Positions 1-6,850 are shown, counted from the stretch's first letter. The stretch is 10,638 nucleotides of DNA from Pirellulaceae bacterium (GCA_020846515.1 JADLDX010000323.1:1-10638); one strand, 5' to 3'. Made by a program: numbers and translations. Notes: generated from the letters alone by a model not told the origin.

Positions 1-1
1 G

Positions 2-127
2 CTCAATCGCATGGTGACGCGTCGCCTTGAACCTGAAGCGGAACCAGCATCGAGCATCCTGTTGCCCGGCCAATCCGAGGCTGGTTCGGACTCTGGTAAG
101 AGCAAACTCTGGTTGCCTGGTTCGTAA
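2..127 (+). CDS. 3' end of an unidentified plus-strand gene (partial)
   Basis: An open frame enters from the left edge and stops at TAA 125-127, leaving 41 C-terminal residues. The tail is hydrophilic and rich in Ser, Gly and Glu. It contains two similar short motifs, ILLPGQ and LWLPGS, separated by a Ser/Gly-rich stretch, which looks like a low-complexity tail with a degenerate repeat. No domain can be recognised and no function is proposed. The reading is supported by the clean stop followed at once by terminator-like hairpins, and by the opposite-strand gene ending at 209, which gives an ordinary convergent arrangement. It could still be a chance open frame, because only 126 bases are visible. 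Confidence 0.45.
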   Translation, partial: LNRMVTRRLEPEAEPASSILLPGQSEAGSDSGKSKLWLPGS

Positions 128-159
128 ACCGGATCACCATCAGACTCGTTTTCTTAACA

Positions 160-207
160 TAGCGCGGGCCGAGCCGGGCCCGTGCTAACGAAGCCCGGCC
201 CGGGCTT
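160..207. terminator. Paired hairpins between convergent genes (bidirectional terminator candidate)
   Basis: Two GC-rich hairpins lie back to back. The first has arms 160-170 and 177-187 (TAGCGCGGGCC with GGCCCGTGCTA), 11 pairs including one G-T, and a 6-nt loop. The second has arms 191-197 and 201-207 (AAGCCCG with CGGGCTT) and a 3-nt loop. They fill the gap between a plus-strand stop at 127 and a minus-strand stop at 209. No long T run follows on either side, so classic intrinsic termination is not certain. The first hairpin carries the GTGCTAACG string, whose complement GTTAGCAC is also found in the dispersed element at 7202 and 10505. Confidence 0.5.
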
Positions 208-208
208 A

Positions 209-1501
209 TCAGAAGACCAGCGCGTCACCGAAGCGATCTCGTTCGGTTTGGGTCAAGCGATACATATCGGCGATTAGCTGGATGTCGCAAGCGCGCTGCT
301 GTACCTTGCGGCGGCTGAAACTACGGGCTTGGGTAGCGGTCATGATGTCTGGTGGCAGCGTGGTCATTTGGCCGAATAGACGTGCGTAGTTGACAAAGCT
401 CGGCACGTTGCTGGTCACAAAGCCGTACATCATGCTGCACACGCCTATGACTTTGCCGGTGAAGATCCCGGTGTTGATGGCGGTCTTGCTGTAGTCGCCC
501 ATGACGCATCCCAGGAACTGCATGCCGGTGGCAACCTTGCCGCAGGTATACTCCATGTTGACTGTGCCATAGGTGTTTTTCAGGTCGGAGTTGCACGTAC
601 CTGCGCCTAGATTGATCCAACTGCCTAGGTAACTGTGTCCCAAGAATCCATGGTGTTGCTTGTTGCTGTACGGTTCTACGACCGCGGCTTCCACTTCACC
701 CCCGACCTTCGTCGTGTGCCCCAGCGATACGGCATCTTTAATGGCCGCGTGTTCAAGGATCTTCGCGCGCGGCCCGATGTACAGCGGGCCACGCAGTAAA
801 GTATAGGGCCCGATCTGGGCACCTTCATCAATCACGATGGGACCCGATTTGGTATCAAACAGCAGGTACTGCCCAAGCTGGACATCGTCGGCTAGGAATA
901 CCCCGTCCTCGCTCTGCTGATACCGCCGAGATTCAATGCGCAGCTGCATGTTTTCGGCAAACACACGCATATTGGCCGCGATCACTTCGTGCGGATAGGA
1001 CATCAAACCGAGTGGAGCAGTCAACTGGGGCAAGTCTTTGCAGGAAAGTAGCAGGCTCTCAATCGTACCGCCGGCGCTGGCAATCGTTTCCCAGTTCCAA
1101 GGCGGATTGACCACCGCTACCACTTGCGAACCTTCCCAGACAACGCCGCTGCCTTCGGGGCTGCGAGCATCACGTTGAACAAGATTGCGCAGGGCGGCCA
1201 GGTTCGACGCAGACGGCACCAGCCGCGCGTTGAGTACCAGGCGAGGACCGCTTCCCAATGTAACCCGTGCACCTGGCTCGCTCAGCGCGTCGACAGATGG
1301 AATATGCGGATAGTCGGCCAACTGCAACTCGCGCAGATAGGCTCGCCACAGGCCACACATCGGTTGGCCAAGCATCTCCAGCAAATCGATCAAGCGATAC
1401 GAAGCCACGGTGATACAACAGGCCGGGCGACCCGTGGTTATCGGCGAAAGCTGCTCAACCTGTGCATCTTCAAACAGGAGAATTGTCACAGCGCTTACCA
1501 T
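209..1501 (-). CDS. GlmU-like sugar nucleotidyltransferase / acyltransferase
   Basis: Likely makes or modifies a nucleotide-activated amino sugar, as in UDP-GlcNAc synthesis. The N-terminus (residues about 7-27) has the FED...LSPITTGRP signature of the alternative bacterial GlmU family (NTP_transf_4 type), which replaces the GxGTRM loop of classical GlmU. Residues about 203-356 form a left-handed beta-helix of hexapeptide repeats (for example IGPYTLLRGPLYIGP), including GHSYLG followed by NLGAGT, which resembles the acetyltransferase site of GlmU. The full length of 430 residues suits the family. Start choice: the ATG at 1501 directly abuts GGAGG and cannot use it. A GTG at 1489 begins the protein four codons later, 12 nt after GGAGG, and matches the usual family N-terminus. 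The response regulator gene ends about 40 nt upstream, so the two may be co-transcribed. The exact substrate is not proved. Confidence 0.8.
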   Translation of the reverse strand: MVSAVTILLFEDAQVEQLSPITTGRPACCITVASYRLIDLLEMLGQPMCGLWRAYLRELQLADYPHIPSVDALSEPGARVTLGSGPRLVLNARLVPSASNLAALRNLVQRDARSPEGSGVVWEGSQVVAVVNPPWNWETIASAGGTIESLLLSCKDLPQLTAPLGLMSYPHEVIAANMRVFAENMQLRIESRRYQQSEDGVFLADDVQLGQYLLFDTKSGPIVIDEGAQIGPYTLLRGPLYIGPRAKILEHAAIKDAVSLGHTTKVGGEVEAAVVEPYSNKQHHGFLGHSYLGSWINLGAGTCNSDLKNTYGTVNMEYTCGKVATGMQFLGCVMGDYSKTAINTGIFTGKVIGVCSMMYGFVTSNVPSFVNYARLFGQMTTLPPDIMTATQARSFSRRKVQQRACDIQLIADMYRLTQTERDRFGDALVF

Positions 1502-1540
1502 CCTCCGTTATGGAACTGCGGTGACTGGCTTGAACGGACT

Positions 1541-2065
1541 TCAAGCCGTGGGGCACTCAGGCTGAACCGAAGGGTTCTCAGCGTGAGCCGTCGGGTTCTC
1601 AGCATGAACTGCGGATTCTTCGAAATCAGCCACCAGCGACAACTCTTTGAATCGTCGGATGACGCTTAAGAACTTGACCTCGTTAAACGGCTTGCGAATA
1701 TATGTCGTCACGCCCAAGGCTTCACATGCTTGTTTGTCGGCACCATCGTCACTACTGGTCAAGACTACCACCGGGATCGATTCAATGTTCTGGCTAGCGC
1801 GCAGCAGTTTGAGCAGCTCAAATCCGTCGGTATGTGGCAGAATCAAATCCAGTAGGATTACGTCGGGCCGCGGTGCACGGGTAAAGATCCCCCGCTGCTG
1901 CAGAAATTCGACCGCTTCCGAACCATCGCGAAACAAGGTCACACGATGATGGATGCCGCACTTCCGCAAAGATTCAATGGTGATTCGCGCATCGAGCAAA
2001 CTGTCCTCGACTAGCATGATCTCCATAGCTTTACCGGTGGTTAACTGCAATTCACCCATCGCCAT
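1541..2065 (-). CDS. Single-domain response regulator, Rcp1-like, with repeat tail
   Basis: A cytoplasmic phosphorelay receiver of 174 residues without a DNA-binding output domain, so it probably acts by protein contact. All receiver landmarks are present: acidic pair E20-D21, phospho-acceptor D73 in VILLDLILP, T103-S104, and K125-P126. The spacing and the PDVILLDL...DGFELL pattern fit the small Rcp1-type regulators that often partner phytochrome or hybrid kinases. No histidine kinase is visible in the window. The chosen start (ATG 2063-2065) is preceded by AGGAG about 7 nt upstream; the open frame extends 24 residues further, but that part lies upstream of the ribosome-binding site and overlaps a likely -10 box. 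After residue about 150 the protein ends in three degenerate heptads (AVHAENP, TAHAENP, SVQPECP), which is unusual for this family. Confidence 0.88.
   Translation of the reverse strand: MAMGELQLTTGKAMEIMLVEDSLLDARITIESLRKCGIHHRVTLFRDGSEAVEFLQQRGIFTRAPRPDVILLDLILPHTDGFELLKLLRASQNIESIPVVVLTSSDDGADKQACEALGVTTYIRKPFNEVKFLSVIRRFKELSLVADFEESAVHAENPTAHAENPSVQPECPTA
1551..1613 (-). repeat. Three 21-bp tandem units encoding the regulator's tail
   Basis: Units at 1551-1571, 1572-1592 and 1593-1613 share the pattern GGGTTCTCAGC plus ten variable bases on the plus strand. Because 21 is a multiple of three, they encode in-frame heptapeptides and a change in copy number would keep the reading frame. The two inner units are most alike. 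The unit nearest the stop has diverged. Confidence 0.75.
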
Positions 2066-2119
2066 GATTCGCTCCTGGACCGATATGCCCGAAAATCCGC
2101 CTTTGGCCCGACCCGTGCT

Positions 2120-2128
2120 ATTGTACCA
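2120..2128 (-). promoter_or_regulatory. Extended -10 promoter candidate for the response regulator
   Basis: On the minus strand the sequence reads TGGTACAAT, an extended -10 box (TGn followed by TACAAT). It would start transcripts near 2113, leaving a leader of about 48 nt before the ATG at 2065. No good -35 hexamer lies 17 nt upstream, which is tolerated for extended -10 promoters. This is a sequence guess only. Confidence 0.4.
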
Positions 2129-2215
2129 GAAGCCCAAAGCTGGCGGGCTATGAATACGCTAGCGGGCCTGCTCCACGCAAACTCAATTGGACAGCGCCAC
2201 CCTGAGCCGTACTGT

Positions 2216-2378
2216 CGTTAGCCGTTAGCCACGGTTTTCGCTGAATAAACCGGCTAACGCCTAGCGGCTGATATTGCCCGTCGTTTAACAGTCAGCCGCA
2301 GGCGTACTCGGCATACCGGGGTAACGCCTGGAGCTAATGCGGCGTCGAAGAAACCGGGGCTAACGCCCAGCGGCTGAT
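2216..2378. repeat. GCTAACG-type palindromic repeat cluster in the 437-nt gap 2066-2502
   Basis: This gap holds no gene. CGTTAGCC occurs twice (2216-2223, 2223-2230) and its complement GGCTAACG at 2252-2259. Two longer direct copies, 2247-2272 and 2351-2378, share AAACCGG, then CTAACGCC, then AGCGGCTGAT, and a shorter degenerate one lies at 2314-2334. An opposite-strand copy at 2292-2305 lets 2257-2271 fold with it: ACGCCT pairs with AGGCGT and GCGGCTGA with TCAGCCGC, giving 14 pairs, one bulged A and a 20-nt loop. It resembles REP-like dispersed palindromes. Whether it acts in RNA or is just a repeat is unknown. Confidence 0.65.
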
Positions 2379-2436
2379 TCAAAGTTAAGCCAGCCTGTTC
2401 AACTCCAGCGCGAAGCCCGACCGGTTACGCAATCGG

Positions 2437-2468
2437 GGGGCGGTTGGCCCGCAGGCGGCCTACGCCCC
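2437..2468 (-). terminator. GC-rich stem-loop downstream of the methyltransferase gene
   Basis: GGGGCG (2437-2442) pairs with CGCCCC (2463-2468), and GGCC (2446-2449) with GGCC (2457-2460), around a 7-nt loop and a small internal loop. It sits 35 nt past the methyltransferase stop. No T tract follows on the minus strand, so termination without Rho is doubtful. Confidence 0.35.
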
Positions 2469-2502
2469 TACTTTCGAAATAGCCAATGTCGAAACTGCAA
2501 AG

Positions 2503-3297
2503 CTAGCGTTTGCGCAATACGAGCAACGTGTCGCTGCTGTCCCGGCTCAGTTTCACCGGTTCGTCGATTTCGTACCAGAAGTCGAAGGATTCAACCAACT
2601 CGAACTCGGGGACCTGCTTGAGTAATTTACGCAGTTGAGTCAGCGTGTAGGATCGCAAGACCATTTCGGTTTGGACGCGAAGCGGCTTCTGCGTGCCTTT
2701 GCGAATCAACATGGACACTCGTAGCGTCTCCAGTCGTTTTCGCTGCTGCCACTCGACGACGCGCAGCGTAAAGCTAACGTCCGTGCGACCGGTCTTGCCA
2801 CGCCAGCGTTCGATACAGTGATCGTCAGCATCAGGCGGCATGACATGTAAACCGAGAAAAAACAATCCGCCCGAGCGCAACGCATTGGCCACAGCGCGCA
2901 GGTGACCGATTGCATCGTCTTCGGTCAAGAGATGGCGGAATGTGTTGAAGGTATTCAGGGCGACGTCATACGGCTTGTCGACCTTAAAGTCGACCATATT
3001 GTCCTTGTAGACATTGGCCTTCAGTTTCTTCTTGGCCAGTCGCTGACGCAAGAACTCGAGTGCATTGTCATTCAAGTCGAACCCGGCTACGTCATATCCC
3101 AATTGGGCTAAGCGAAAGACCAAACGTCCGGACCCGCAGGCCGGTTCGATGATGCGTTGGATCGGACCTTGCCCATAACGTTTGAAGGCCTGTTTGAGAA
3201 AGGCGATCTCTTTGGGCGTGTCATCTTGAAAGAACAGGTCGTAGTACTCGGGGTAGTCATACCACTCGGGCCGCGGCTTGGCGGATGTTGTCAACAT
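2503..3297 (-). CDS. Class I SAM-dependent methyltransferase
   Basis: A soluble enzyme of 264 residues expected to transfer a methyl group from S-adenosylmethionine; the acceptor cannot be told from sequence. Motif I is clear at residues 51-58 (EPACGSGR), followed by the acidic end of strand beta-2 at D74 (GFDLND), which binds the ribose. A motif IV-like stretch, YDVALNTFNTFRHLL, lies near residues 110-124, and SGGLFFLGLHV near 142-152 is the beta-5 region. The C-terminal half has the TLRVSMLIRK and LRSYTLTQLRKLL pattern common in small-molecule methyltransferases of the Methyltransf_25 type. The start at 3297 has GAAGGA a few bases upstream, a good ribosome-binding site. The kinase gene ends 191 nt upstream, across a tandem-repeat gap, so a separate transcript is likely. 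Confidence 0.85.
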   Translation of the reverse strand: MLTTSAKPRPEWYDYPEYYDLFFQDDTPKEIAFLKQAFKRYGQGPIQRIIEPACGSGRLVFRLAQLGYDVAGFDLNDNALEFLRQRLAKKKLKANVYKDNMVDFKVDKPYDVALNTFNTFRHLLTEDDAIGHLRAVANALRSGGLFFLGLHVMPPDADDHCIERWRGKTGRTDVSFTLRVVEWQQRKRLETLRVSMLIRKGTQKPLRVQTEMVLRSYTLTQLRKLLKQVPEFELVESFDFWYEIDEPVKLSRDSSDTLLVLRKR

Positions 3298-3322
3298 GAT
3301 TCCTTCATCGAAAGGGGCAGCA

Positions 3323-3376
3323 TCAGGGCCAACGTTTGGGCCAGCGATTGGGCCAGCGATTGGGCCAGCGATTGGG
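3323..3376. repeat. 12-bp tandem repeat upstream of the methyltransferase gene
   Basis: Units TTTGGGCCAGCG (3335-3346), ATTGGGCCAGCG (3347-3358) and ATTGGGCCAGCG (3359-3370) are flanked by a degenerate unit (3323-3334) and a partial one (3371-3376). A further GGGCCAACG follows about 7 nt later. The array starts 26 bp upstream of the methyltransferase start codon, so in its transcript direction it occupies the leader or promoter zone. The rest of the gap 3298-3488 holds no gene. Confidence 0.8.
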
Positions 3377-3488
3377 TGAATGGGCCAACGTCAGTGCAAC
3401 GGGAACGCGGATTTCACAGCCGGCCGCGTTTGATCGAACCAATGTACGACAGCTATCCCGAAACGTCGAGAGTGCCTGCAGGCTTTGC

Positions 3489-4385
3489 TCAAGCCGCGGT
3501 TTCGCTCGGGATCTGTTTGAACAGCTTCAAGAACTGCTCCATCGACTGCACGCGTTCTTCAGGCTTGGCTTTGATCGACTGCATAATCAAAGCCCCTAAC
3601 TGCTTGTTGAGGTCAGGCCGGAACGTGAAGATATCCGTGGCATTGGAGGTGTCGTGATTGAGCGCAGCCAGACCACTGGTTTCGCTGCCGGGCCAAGGAT
3701 GTTCGAAAGTAAACAATTGGTAGCAGGTCACGCCGAAAGAAAAGATATCGACGCGTTGGTCCGTAGCGCGACGGCGCACAACTTCCGGCGCCATGTACAG
3801 TGGTGTGCCGGTGCGATTGCCAGGCGCCATAAAGTCTTTCGTAGCCGGCACCGTTAAACCAAAATCGATCAGCTTGATCAGGTTTATGTCCGCTGAACAA
3901 ATGAAGTTGCGCGGGCAGATGTCGCGGTGGATGTAGCCAGAGGCATGCACATAAGGCAGCGCTTCGGCCATTTGGCCCATCAGCAACAGGCGTTTGCCTT
4001 CCAGTTGTCCAGCTTCGCGATTGTGGATGAGCGTCTGCAAGCCAGGTCCGTCCACAAACTCCATCACTAGATAGGGAGCCCCCTTGGTGCTCATGCCATA
4101 TTCAAGCGTCTCGACGACATATTTATGGTGCATCGAGGTGGCGATTTCGCCCTCGCTGGGCTTGCCCATCCCCTTGAAGCGACTTTCGAAGAAATTGACT
4201 TTCTCAATGTCGCACAGTTTCACACCCACGATCGTGTTTGTTTCGCGGTCGCGGGCGACGATGAAGTTGCTCATCGTGCCGCTGACGGCCGATCGCAGGC
4301 GTTCAAAACGGGCTTCAATATCGGAAACGCGCCGTTGGCCGCCGCGTCCGCCCATCATCCCTTTTAGCTTGTCAAACAAACCCAT
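3489..4385 (-). CDS. Small cytoplasmic serine/threonine protein kinase with atypical catalytic loop
   Basis: A Hanks-type kinase of 298 residues that would phosphorylate unknown proteins. Visible landmarks: ATP lysine K56 (VGVK), probable C-helix E80, H153-R154-D155, N160, D174-F175-G176, the GTPLYMAPE activation segment ending at 199-201, and D213 (VDIFSFG). The glycine-rich loop is degenerate (SAVSGTMSNFIVAR), and the catalytic loop reads HRDICPRNF, with Cys where Ser/Thr kinases have Lys and Arg where tyrosine kinases often have Arg. No membrane segment, PASTA or other sensor domain is seen. The N-terminus is short, basic and Gly-rich (GMMGGRGGQRR). Start: the ATG at 4385 gives MGLFDKLKG; a longer frame reaches 4526 but its extra residues look non-coding. 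The gap to accD is 181 nt, with a weak TGCTATGCT -10-like box at 4530-4538. Confidence 0.85.
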   Translation of the reverse strand: MGLFDKLKGMMGGRGGQRRVSDIEARFERLRSAVSGTMSNFIVARDRETNTIVGVKLCDIEKVNFFESRFKGMGKPSEGEIATSMHHKYVVETLEYGMSTKGAPYLVMEFVDGPGLQTLIHNREAGQLEGKRLLLMGQMAEALPYVHASGYIHRDICPRNFICSADINLIKLIDFGLTVPATKDFMAPGNRTGTPLYMAPEVVRRRATDQRVDIFSFGVTCYQLFTFEHPWPGSETSGLAALNHDTSNATDIFTFRPDLNKQLGALIMQSIKAKPEERVQSMEQFLKLFKQIPSETAA

Positions 4386-4566
4386 CAATGCACGTCGACA
4401 TCTTGAATGCGGGACTAGGCTTTTAGAAAAGGCTCCGGGCGTGAGGCTTGAGCATCCCAATCGAGCTCCATGCCCCCAGACAACCGTTGGCACGCACGGC
4501 TCAGGCAACAGAACCTCAAGCCGCAATAGAGCATAGCACAGCCCAGAGCTTCAGTTTACTTGCTGG

Positions 4567-5424
4567 CTATTTTCCGCAATAGTCAATCGTCCGCGCAATC
4601 TCGCTCTTTAGCCGGCTGCGATGAACGATTCTATCGATGTATCCGTGTTCGAGGAGGAATTCACTCGTCTGGAAGCCAGAGGGCAGCTCAATTTTGATGG
4701 TGGCCTTGATCGTCCGTGGGCCGGCAAAACCGATCAGAGCTTTGGGTTCGGCAAACACCAGGTCGCCCAGCGATGCAAAGCTGGCTGCTACGCCACCCAT
4801 GGTGGGATTGGTCAAGACCGAGATGTACAGACCACCACGATGATGATACTTGGCCAGTGCGGCTGAGACCTTGGCCATCTGCATCAGCGAAAGAATACCT
4901 TCGTGCATCCGCGCTCCGCCGCCGGAGGCGCTGATGATAATCAGCGGCAGGTCCTGTTCAGTGGCCCGTTCGACGAGTCGTACCAGTCGTGCGCCGACCA
5001 CCGAGCCCATACTGCCCATAATGAATGCCGAATCGGTGACTCCGATCGCCACGCGTCGGGCTCGAATCATCCCGGTGCCGGTCAGGGCCGCATCGGTCAG
5101 TCCTGTCCGAGCTTGCTCGTCGACCAGACGTTCCGCGTACCTTTTCTTGTCCTTGAACTCCAGTGGATCGGTCGAGCGCAACTGGGCGTCCCATTGCTCG
5201 AACGTGCCTTCGTCCAAAACCTGGGCGATTCGTTGCTGGGCGGAAACATAAAAATGGTAGTCACATTTCGGGCAAACGTTCTGCAGCCGCTCAGCCTCTT
5301 TACGGTAAATCGTCTTGGAACAGCCCGGACACTTGACCCACAATCCGTCGGGAACTCCCCGCTTCTGCTCGGGCAACAGTGGGCCTACAGGTATCACCGA
5401 TTTCGGCTGGTCAACAATGGACAT
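4567..5424 (-). CDS. accD: Acetyl-CoA carboxylase carboxyltransferase subunit beta
   Basis: Beta subunit of the carboxyltransferase that moves CO2 from carboxybiotin to acetyl-CoA, giving malonyl-CoA for fatty acid synthesis; it works with AccA, which is not in the window. At 285 residues it is the usual length. The N-terminal zinc ribbon is intact: C32-x2-C35 and C51-x2-C54. The core carries the oxyanion-forming [10 protein letters not shown], the [16 protein letters not shown] stretch and the late GFAGPR...[15 protein letters not shown] signature, all characteristic of AccD. Start: ATG at 5424 (MSIVDQ); a TTG seven codons upstream lies inside a heptamer array and is unlikely. There is no obvious ribosome-binding site before the ATG. 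It lies 67 nt downstream of the histidine-phosphatase-like gene and may share its transcript. Confidence 0.95.
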   Translation of the reverse strand: MSIVDQPKSVIPVGPLLPEQKRGVPDGLWVKCPGCSKTIYRKEAERLQNVCPKCDYHFYVSAQQRIAQVLDEGTFEQWDAQLRSTDPLEFKDKKRYAERLVDEQARTGLTDAALTGTGMIRARRVAIGVTDSAFIMGSMGSVVGARLVRLVERATEQDLPLIIISASGGGARMHEGILSLMQMAKVSAALAKYHHRGGLYISVLTNPTMGGVAASFASLGDLVFAEPKALIGFAGPRTIKATIKIELPSGFQTSEFLLEHGYIDRIVHRSRLKSEIARTIDYCGK

Positions 5425-5436
5425 GGTTGGCAGGCT

Positions 5437-5478
5437 CAAAAACAAAGAACCAAGAACAAAGAACCAAAAACCAAGAAC
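5437..5478 (-). repeat. Six tandem heptamers (GTTYTTK) directly upstream of accD
   Basis: Read on the minus strand, the array is six uninterrupted 7-mers: GTTCTTG, GTTTTTG, GTTCTTT, GTTCTTG, GTTCTTT, GTTTTTG. It fills most of the gap between the histidine-phosphatase-like stop and accD and ends 12 nt before the accD ATG, so its mRNA would be U-rich just where a ribosome lands. Seven is not a multiple of three, so gain or loss of a unit would shift anything translated through it and change the distance to accD. Confidence 0.9.
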
Positions 5479-5491
5479 TAATGAACGCGAC

Positions 5492-6073
5492 TTACATGGC
5501 CGCGACGGCTAGGGGCTGATGCAGGGTCAATAGTTCCCAGGTGCCGGCATCTAGTTGGCTGGTCCAGACGTGGCTGAAATCGCAGCCCAGTAGGTGACAG
5601 CGAACGATGGAGGCGAGTGGTTCAGGGATAACCATGCCGATGGTACCGTTGCGATGCCGACGGACTAGTTTGTCCAGTGTGGACTCTACGCGTGACAGGG
5701 CCGAGTCGAGCATTTCGCCACCCGGAGGGCAGATGCCGACGGGGTTTTCTTGGAATTGCTTGAATACACGTGGCTGCAAACGTCGCACTTCATCGACCAA
5801 CTTGCCTTGCCACAAACCGTGGTTAACGTTGCGGAAACAATCGATGGTTCGCGACTTCCACCCACAATGTTTGGCCAGGATCTTGCCGGTGGCTTGTGCC
5901 GATTCGCAAGGTGCGACGTACAGACACTCTACCGGTACATCTTTCAACTGCTCGCCAGCGGCCATGCTTTGGCGCTGACCGATTGGGCTCAATGGAATAT
6001 CCAAAGCCCCTTTGATCCGTCCCTCTTCGTCGAACGTCGTCGACCCAGGGCGGACTAATAACACGTTTAACAT
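5492..6073 (-). CDS. Histidine-phosphatase-fold protein lacking both catalytic histidines
   Basis: 193 residues with the layout of the phosphoglycerate-mutase-like superfamily: LLVRPGST at 5-12 followed by [18 protein letters not shown], then [11 protein letters not shown] at 80-90 (family: LRE...GxWEG) and PPGGE at 116-120. The key residues are changed. The RHG motif reads RPG (Pro9; codon CCT), the second-histidine region (family VSHGG) reads VIPEP with Pro150, the usual Arg of the SxxxRAxQT segment is Ser58, and the LRE Glu is Asn82. It is therefore unlikely to use the phosphohistidine mechanism and may be a binding or scaffold pseudoenzyme. The frame is intact and start 6073 has AAAAGGA in front, so this is not obvious decay. 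It lies 26 nt downstream of rpe, presumably in the same operon. Confidence 0.82.
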   Translation of the reverse strand: MLNVLLVRPGSTTFDEEGRIKGALDIPLSPIGQRQSMAAGEQLKDVPVECLYVAPCESAQATGKILAKHCGWKSRTIDCFRNVNHGLWQGKLVDEVRRLQPRVFKQFQENPVGICPPGGEMLDSALSRVESTLDKLVRRHRNGTIGMVIPEPLASIVRCHLLGCDFSHVWTSQLDAGTWELLTLHQPLAVAAM

Positions 6074-6099
6074 ACATTCCTTTTAATACAGCGAAGGAG

Positions 6100-6792
6100 C
6101 TAGCTTCGAAGCTGGTCATTCAGGTCGGTGATAGCCGCCCGATAATCGCTCTGGCCAAAAATAGCAGAGCCGACTACGAACAAGCTTGCACCGGCCTGAC
6201 AGCAATCTCGAATTGTCGACAGGTTGACTCCACCATCGACCTCTAGCAAAACATCCGGGGAGACTCGCTGGCGAAGCCAACGCAATTTCTCCAGAGCCAC
6301 CGGATTGAACGCCTGGCCGCCGAAGCCCGCGTTAACGCTCATAATTAACACCAAGTCGCATGCCGGCAAGAGCGCTTCGATAACTTTCAGCTCAGTTGCC
6401 GGATTTAGTGCAAGACCTACCCCGGCCCCCCCTGAACGTATGGCATCAAGTGTAACTTGAACATCCTCAGCCACTTCGGCGTGCACGGTCACGATATCTG
6501 CACCCGCTTTGATGAACTGATCTACGTATTTAAGGGGGCTGGAAATCATCAAGTGGACATCCAGCGGTAGATCGGTCAATTGCCGAATCGCGGCGACGAT
6601 GGGTAGTCCGTAGGACAGATTGGGTACGAAGTGGCCATCCATGACGTCCAGATGGAGAGCAGCCACACCTGCGGCCTCGAGCCGGCCGATCTCGCGCTCG
6701 AGATTGCCAAAGTCACATTGCAATAGACTAGGGAGCACGACATTTTTGCCGCGCAGCATCCCCAAAGCCGCTCTGCCCAATCGAGTTCCCAT
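6100..6792 (-). CDS. rpe: Ribulose-phosphate 3-epimerase
   Basis: Interconverts ribulose 5-phosphate and xylulose 5-phosphate in the pentose phosphate pathway (and the Calvin cycle where present). It is a TIM barrel of 230 residues. The metal ligands and acid/base residues are all in place: H47 and D49 in LHLDVMDGHFVPN, H80 in DVHLM, and D186 in EVDGGVN. The phosphate-binding SVNAGFGGQ and VVGSAIFG loops are also visible; the usual Pro of SVNPGFGGQ is Ala here. Start: ATG at 6792 adds about 11 residues before the normal N-terminus, while ATG at 6759 (MLRGKNVVLPS) gives the family length and is preceded by GGGG. A promoter-like pair at 6800-6828 would make 6792 nearly leaderless and so favours 6759. 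Probably first gene of an operon with the histidine-phosphatase-like gene and accD. Confidence 0.95.
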   Translation of the reverse strand: MGTRLGRAALGMLRGKNVVLPSLLQCDFGNLEREIGRLEAAGVAALHLDVMDGHFVPNLSYGLPIVAAIRQLTDLPLDVHLMISSPLKYVDQFIKAGADIVTVHAEVAEDVQVTLDAIRSGGAGVGLALNPATELKVIEALLPACDLVLIMSVNAGFGGQAFNPVALEKLRWLRQRVSPDVLLEVDGGVNLSTIRDCCQAGASLFVVGSAIFGQSDYRAAITDLNDQLRS

Positions 6793-6799
6793 GCCCCAT

Positions 6800-6828
6800 A
6801 TTTTCGTTTAAGCCATCACTCTTGGCAA
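6800..6828 (-). promoter_or_regulatory. Candidate promoter for rpe
   Basis: On the minus strand TTGCCA (6823-6828) and GAAAAT (6800-6805) are separated by 17 bp. Transcription would begin near 6793, leaving about 33 nt before the internal ATG at 6759. The -35 half is good and the -10 half is weak. Confidence 0.35.
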
Positions 6829-6834
6829 GGCCTA

Positions 6835-6847
6835 GAACTAACCCTCC
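6835..6847 (+). repeat. Truncated end of the dispersed element
   Basis: GAACTAACCCTCC repeats the exact left terminus of the full element that starts 16 nt later at 6851. It may be a remnant of an earlier copy or a footprint of insertion next to an existing end. Confidence 0.6.
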
Positions 6848-6850
6848 GGT

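Noticed and set aside
2066..2137. 24-residue N-terminal extension of the response regulator
   Set aside because: A good AGGAG site precedes the internal ATG at 2065, and the extension overlaps the extended -10 box.
4386..4526. 47-residue N-terminal extension of the kinase
   Set aside because: The extra residues are unlike kinase N-termini, contain the likely promoter zone, and the MGLFDKLKG start is more natural.
4903..5481. 192-residue plus-strand open frame opposite accD
   Set aside because: It is antisense to a certain accD, runs through the heptamer array, and encodes no recognisable motif.
3489..6792. One long operon from rpe to the kinase
   Set aside because: The 181-nt gap after accD carries a possible promoter, and gene functions are unrelated; only rpe, the histidine-phosphatase-like gene and accD are close enough to group.
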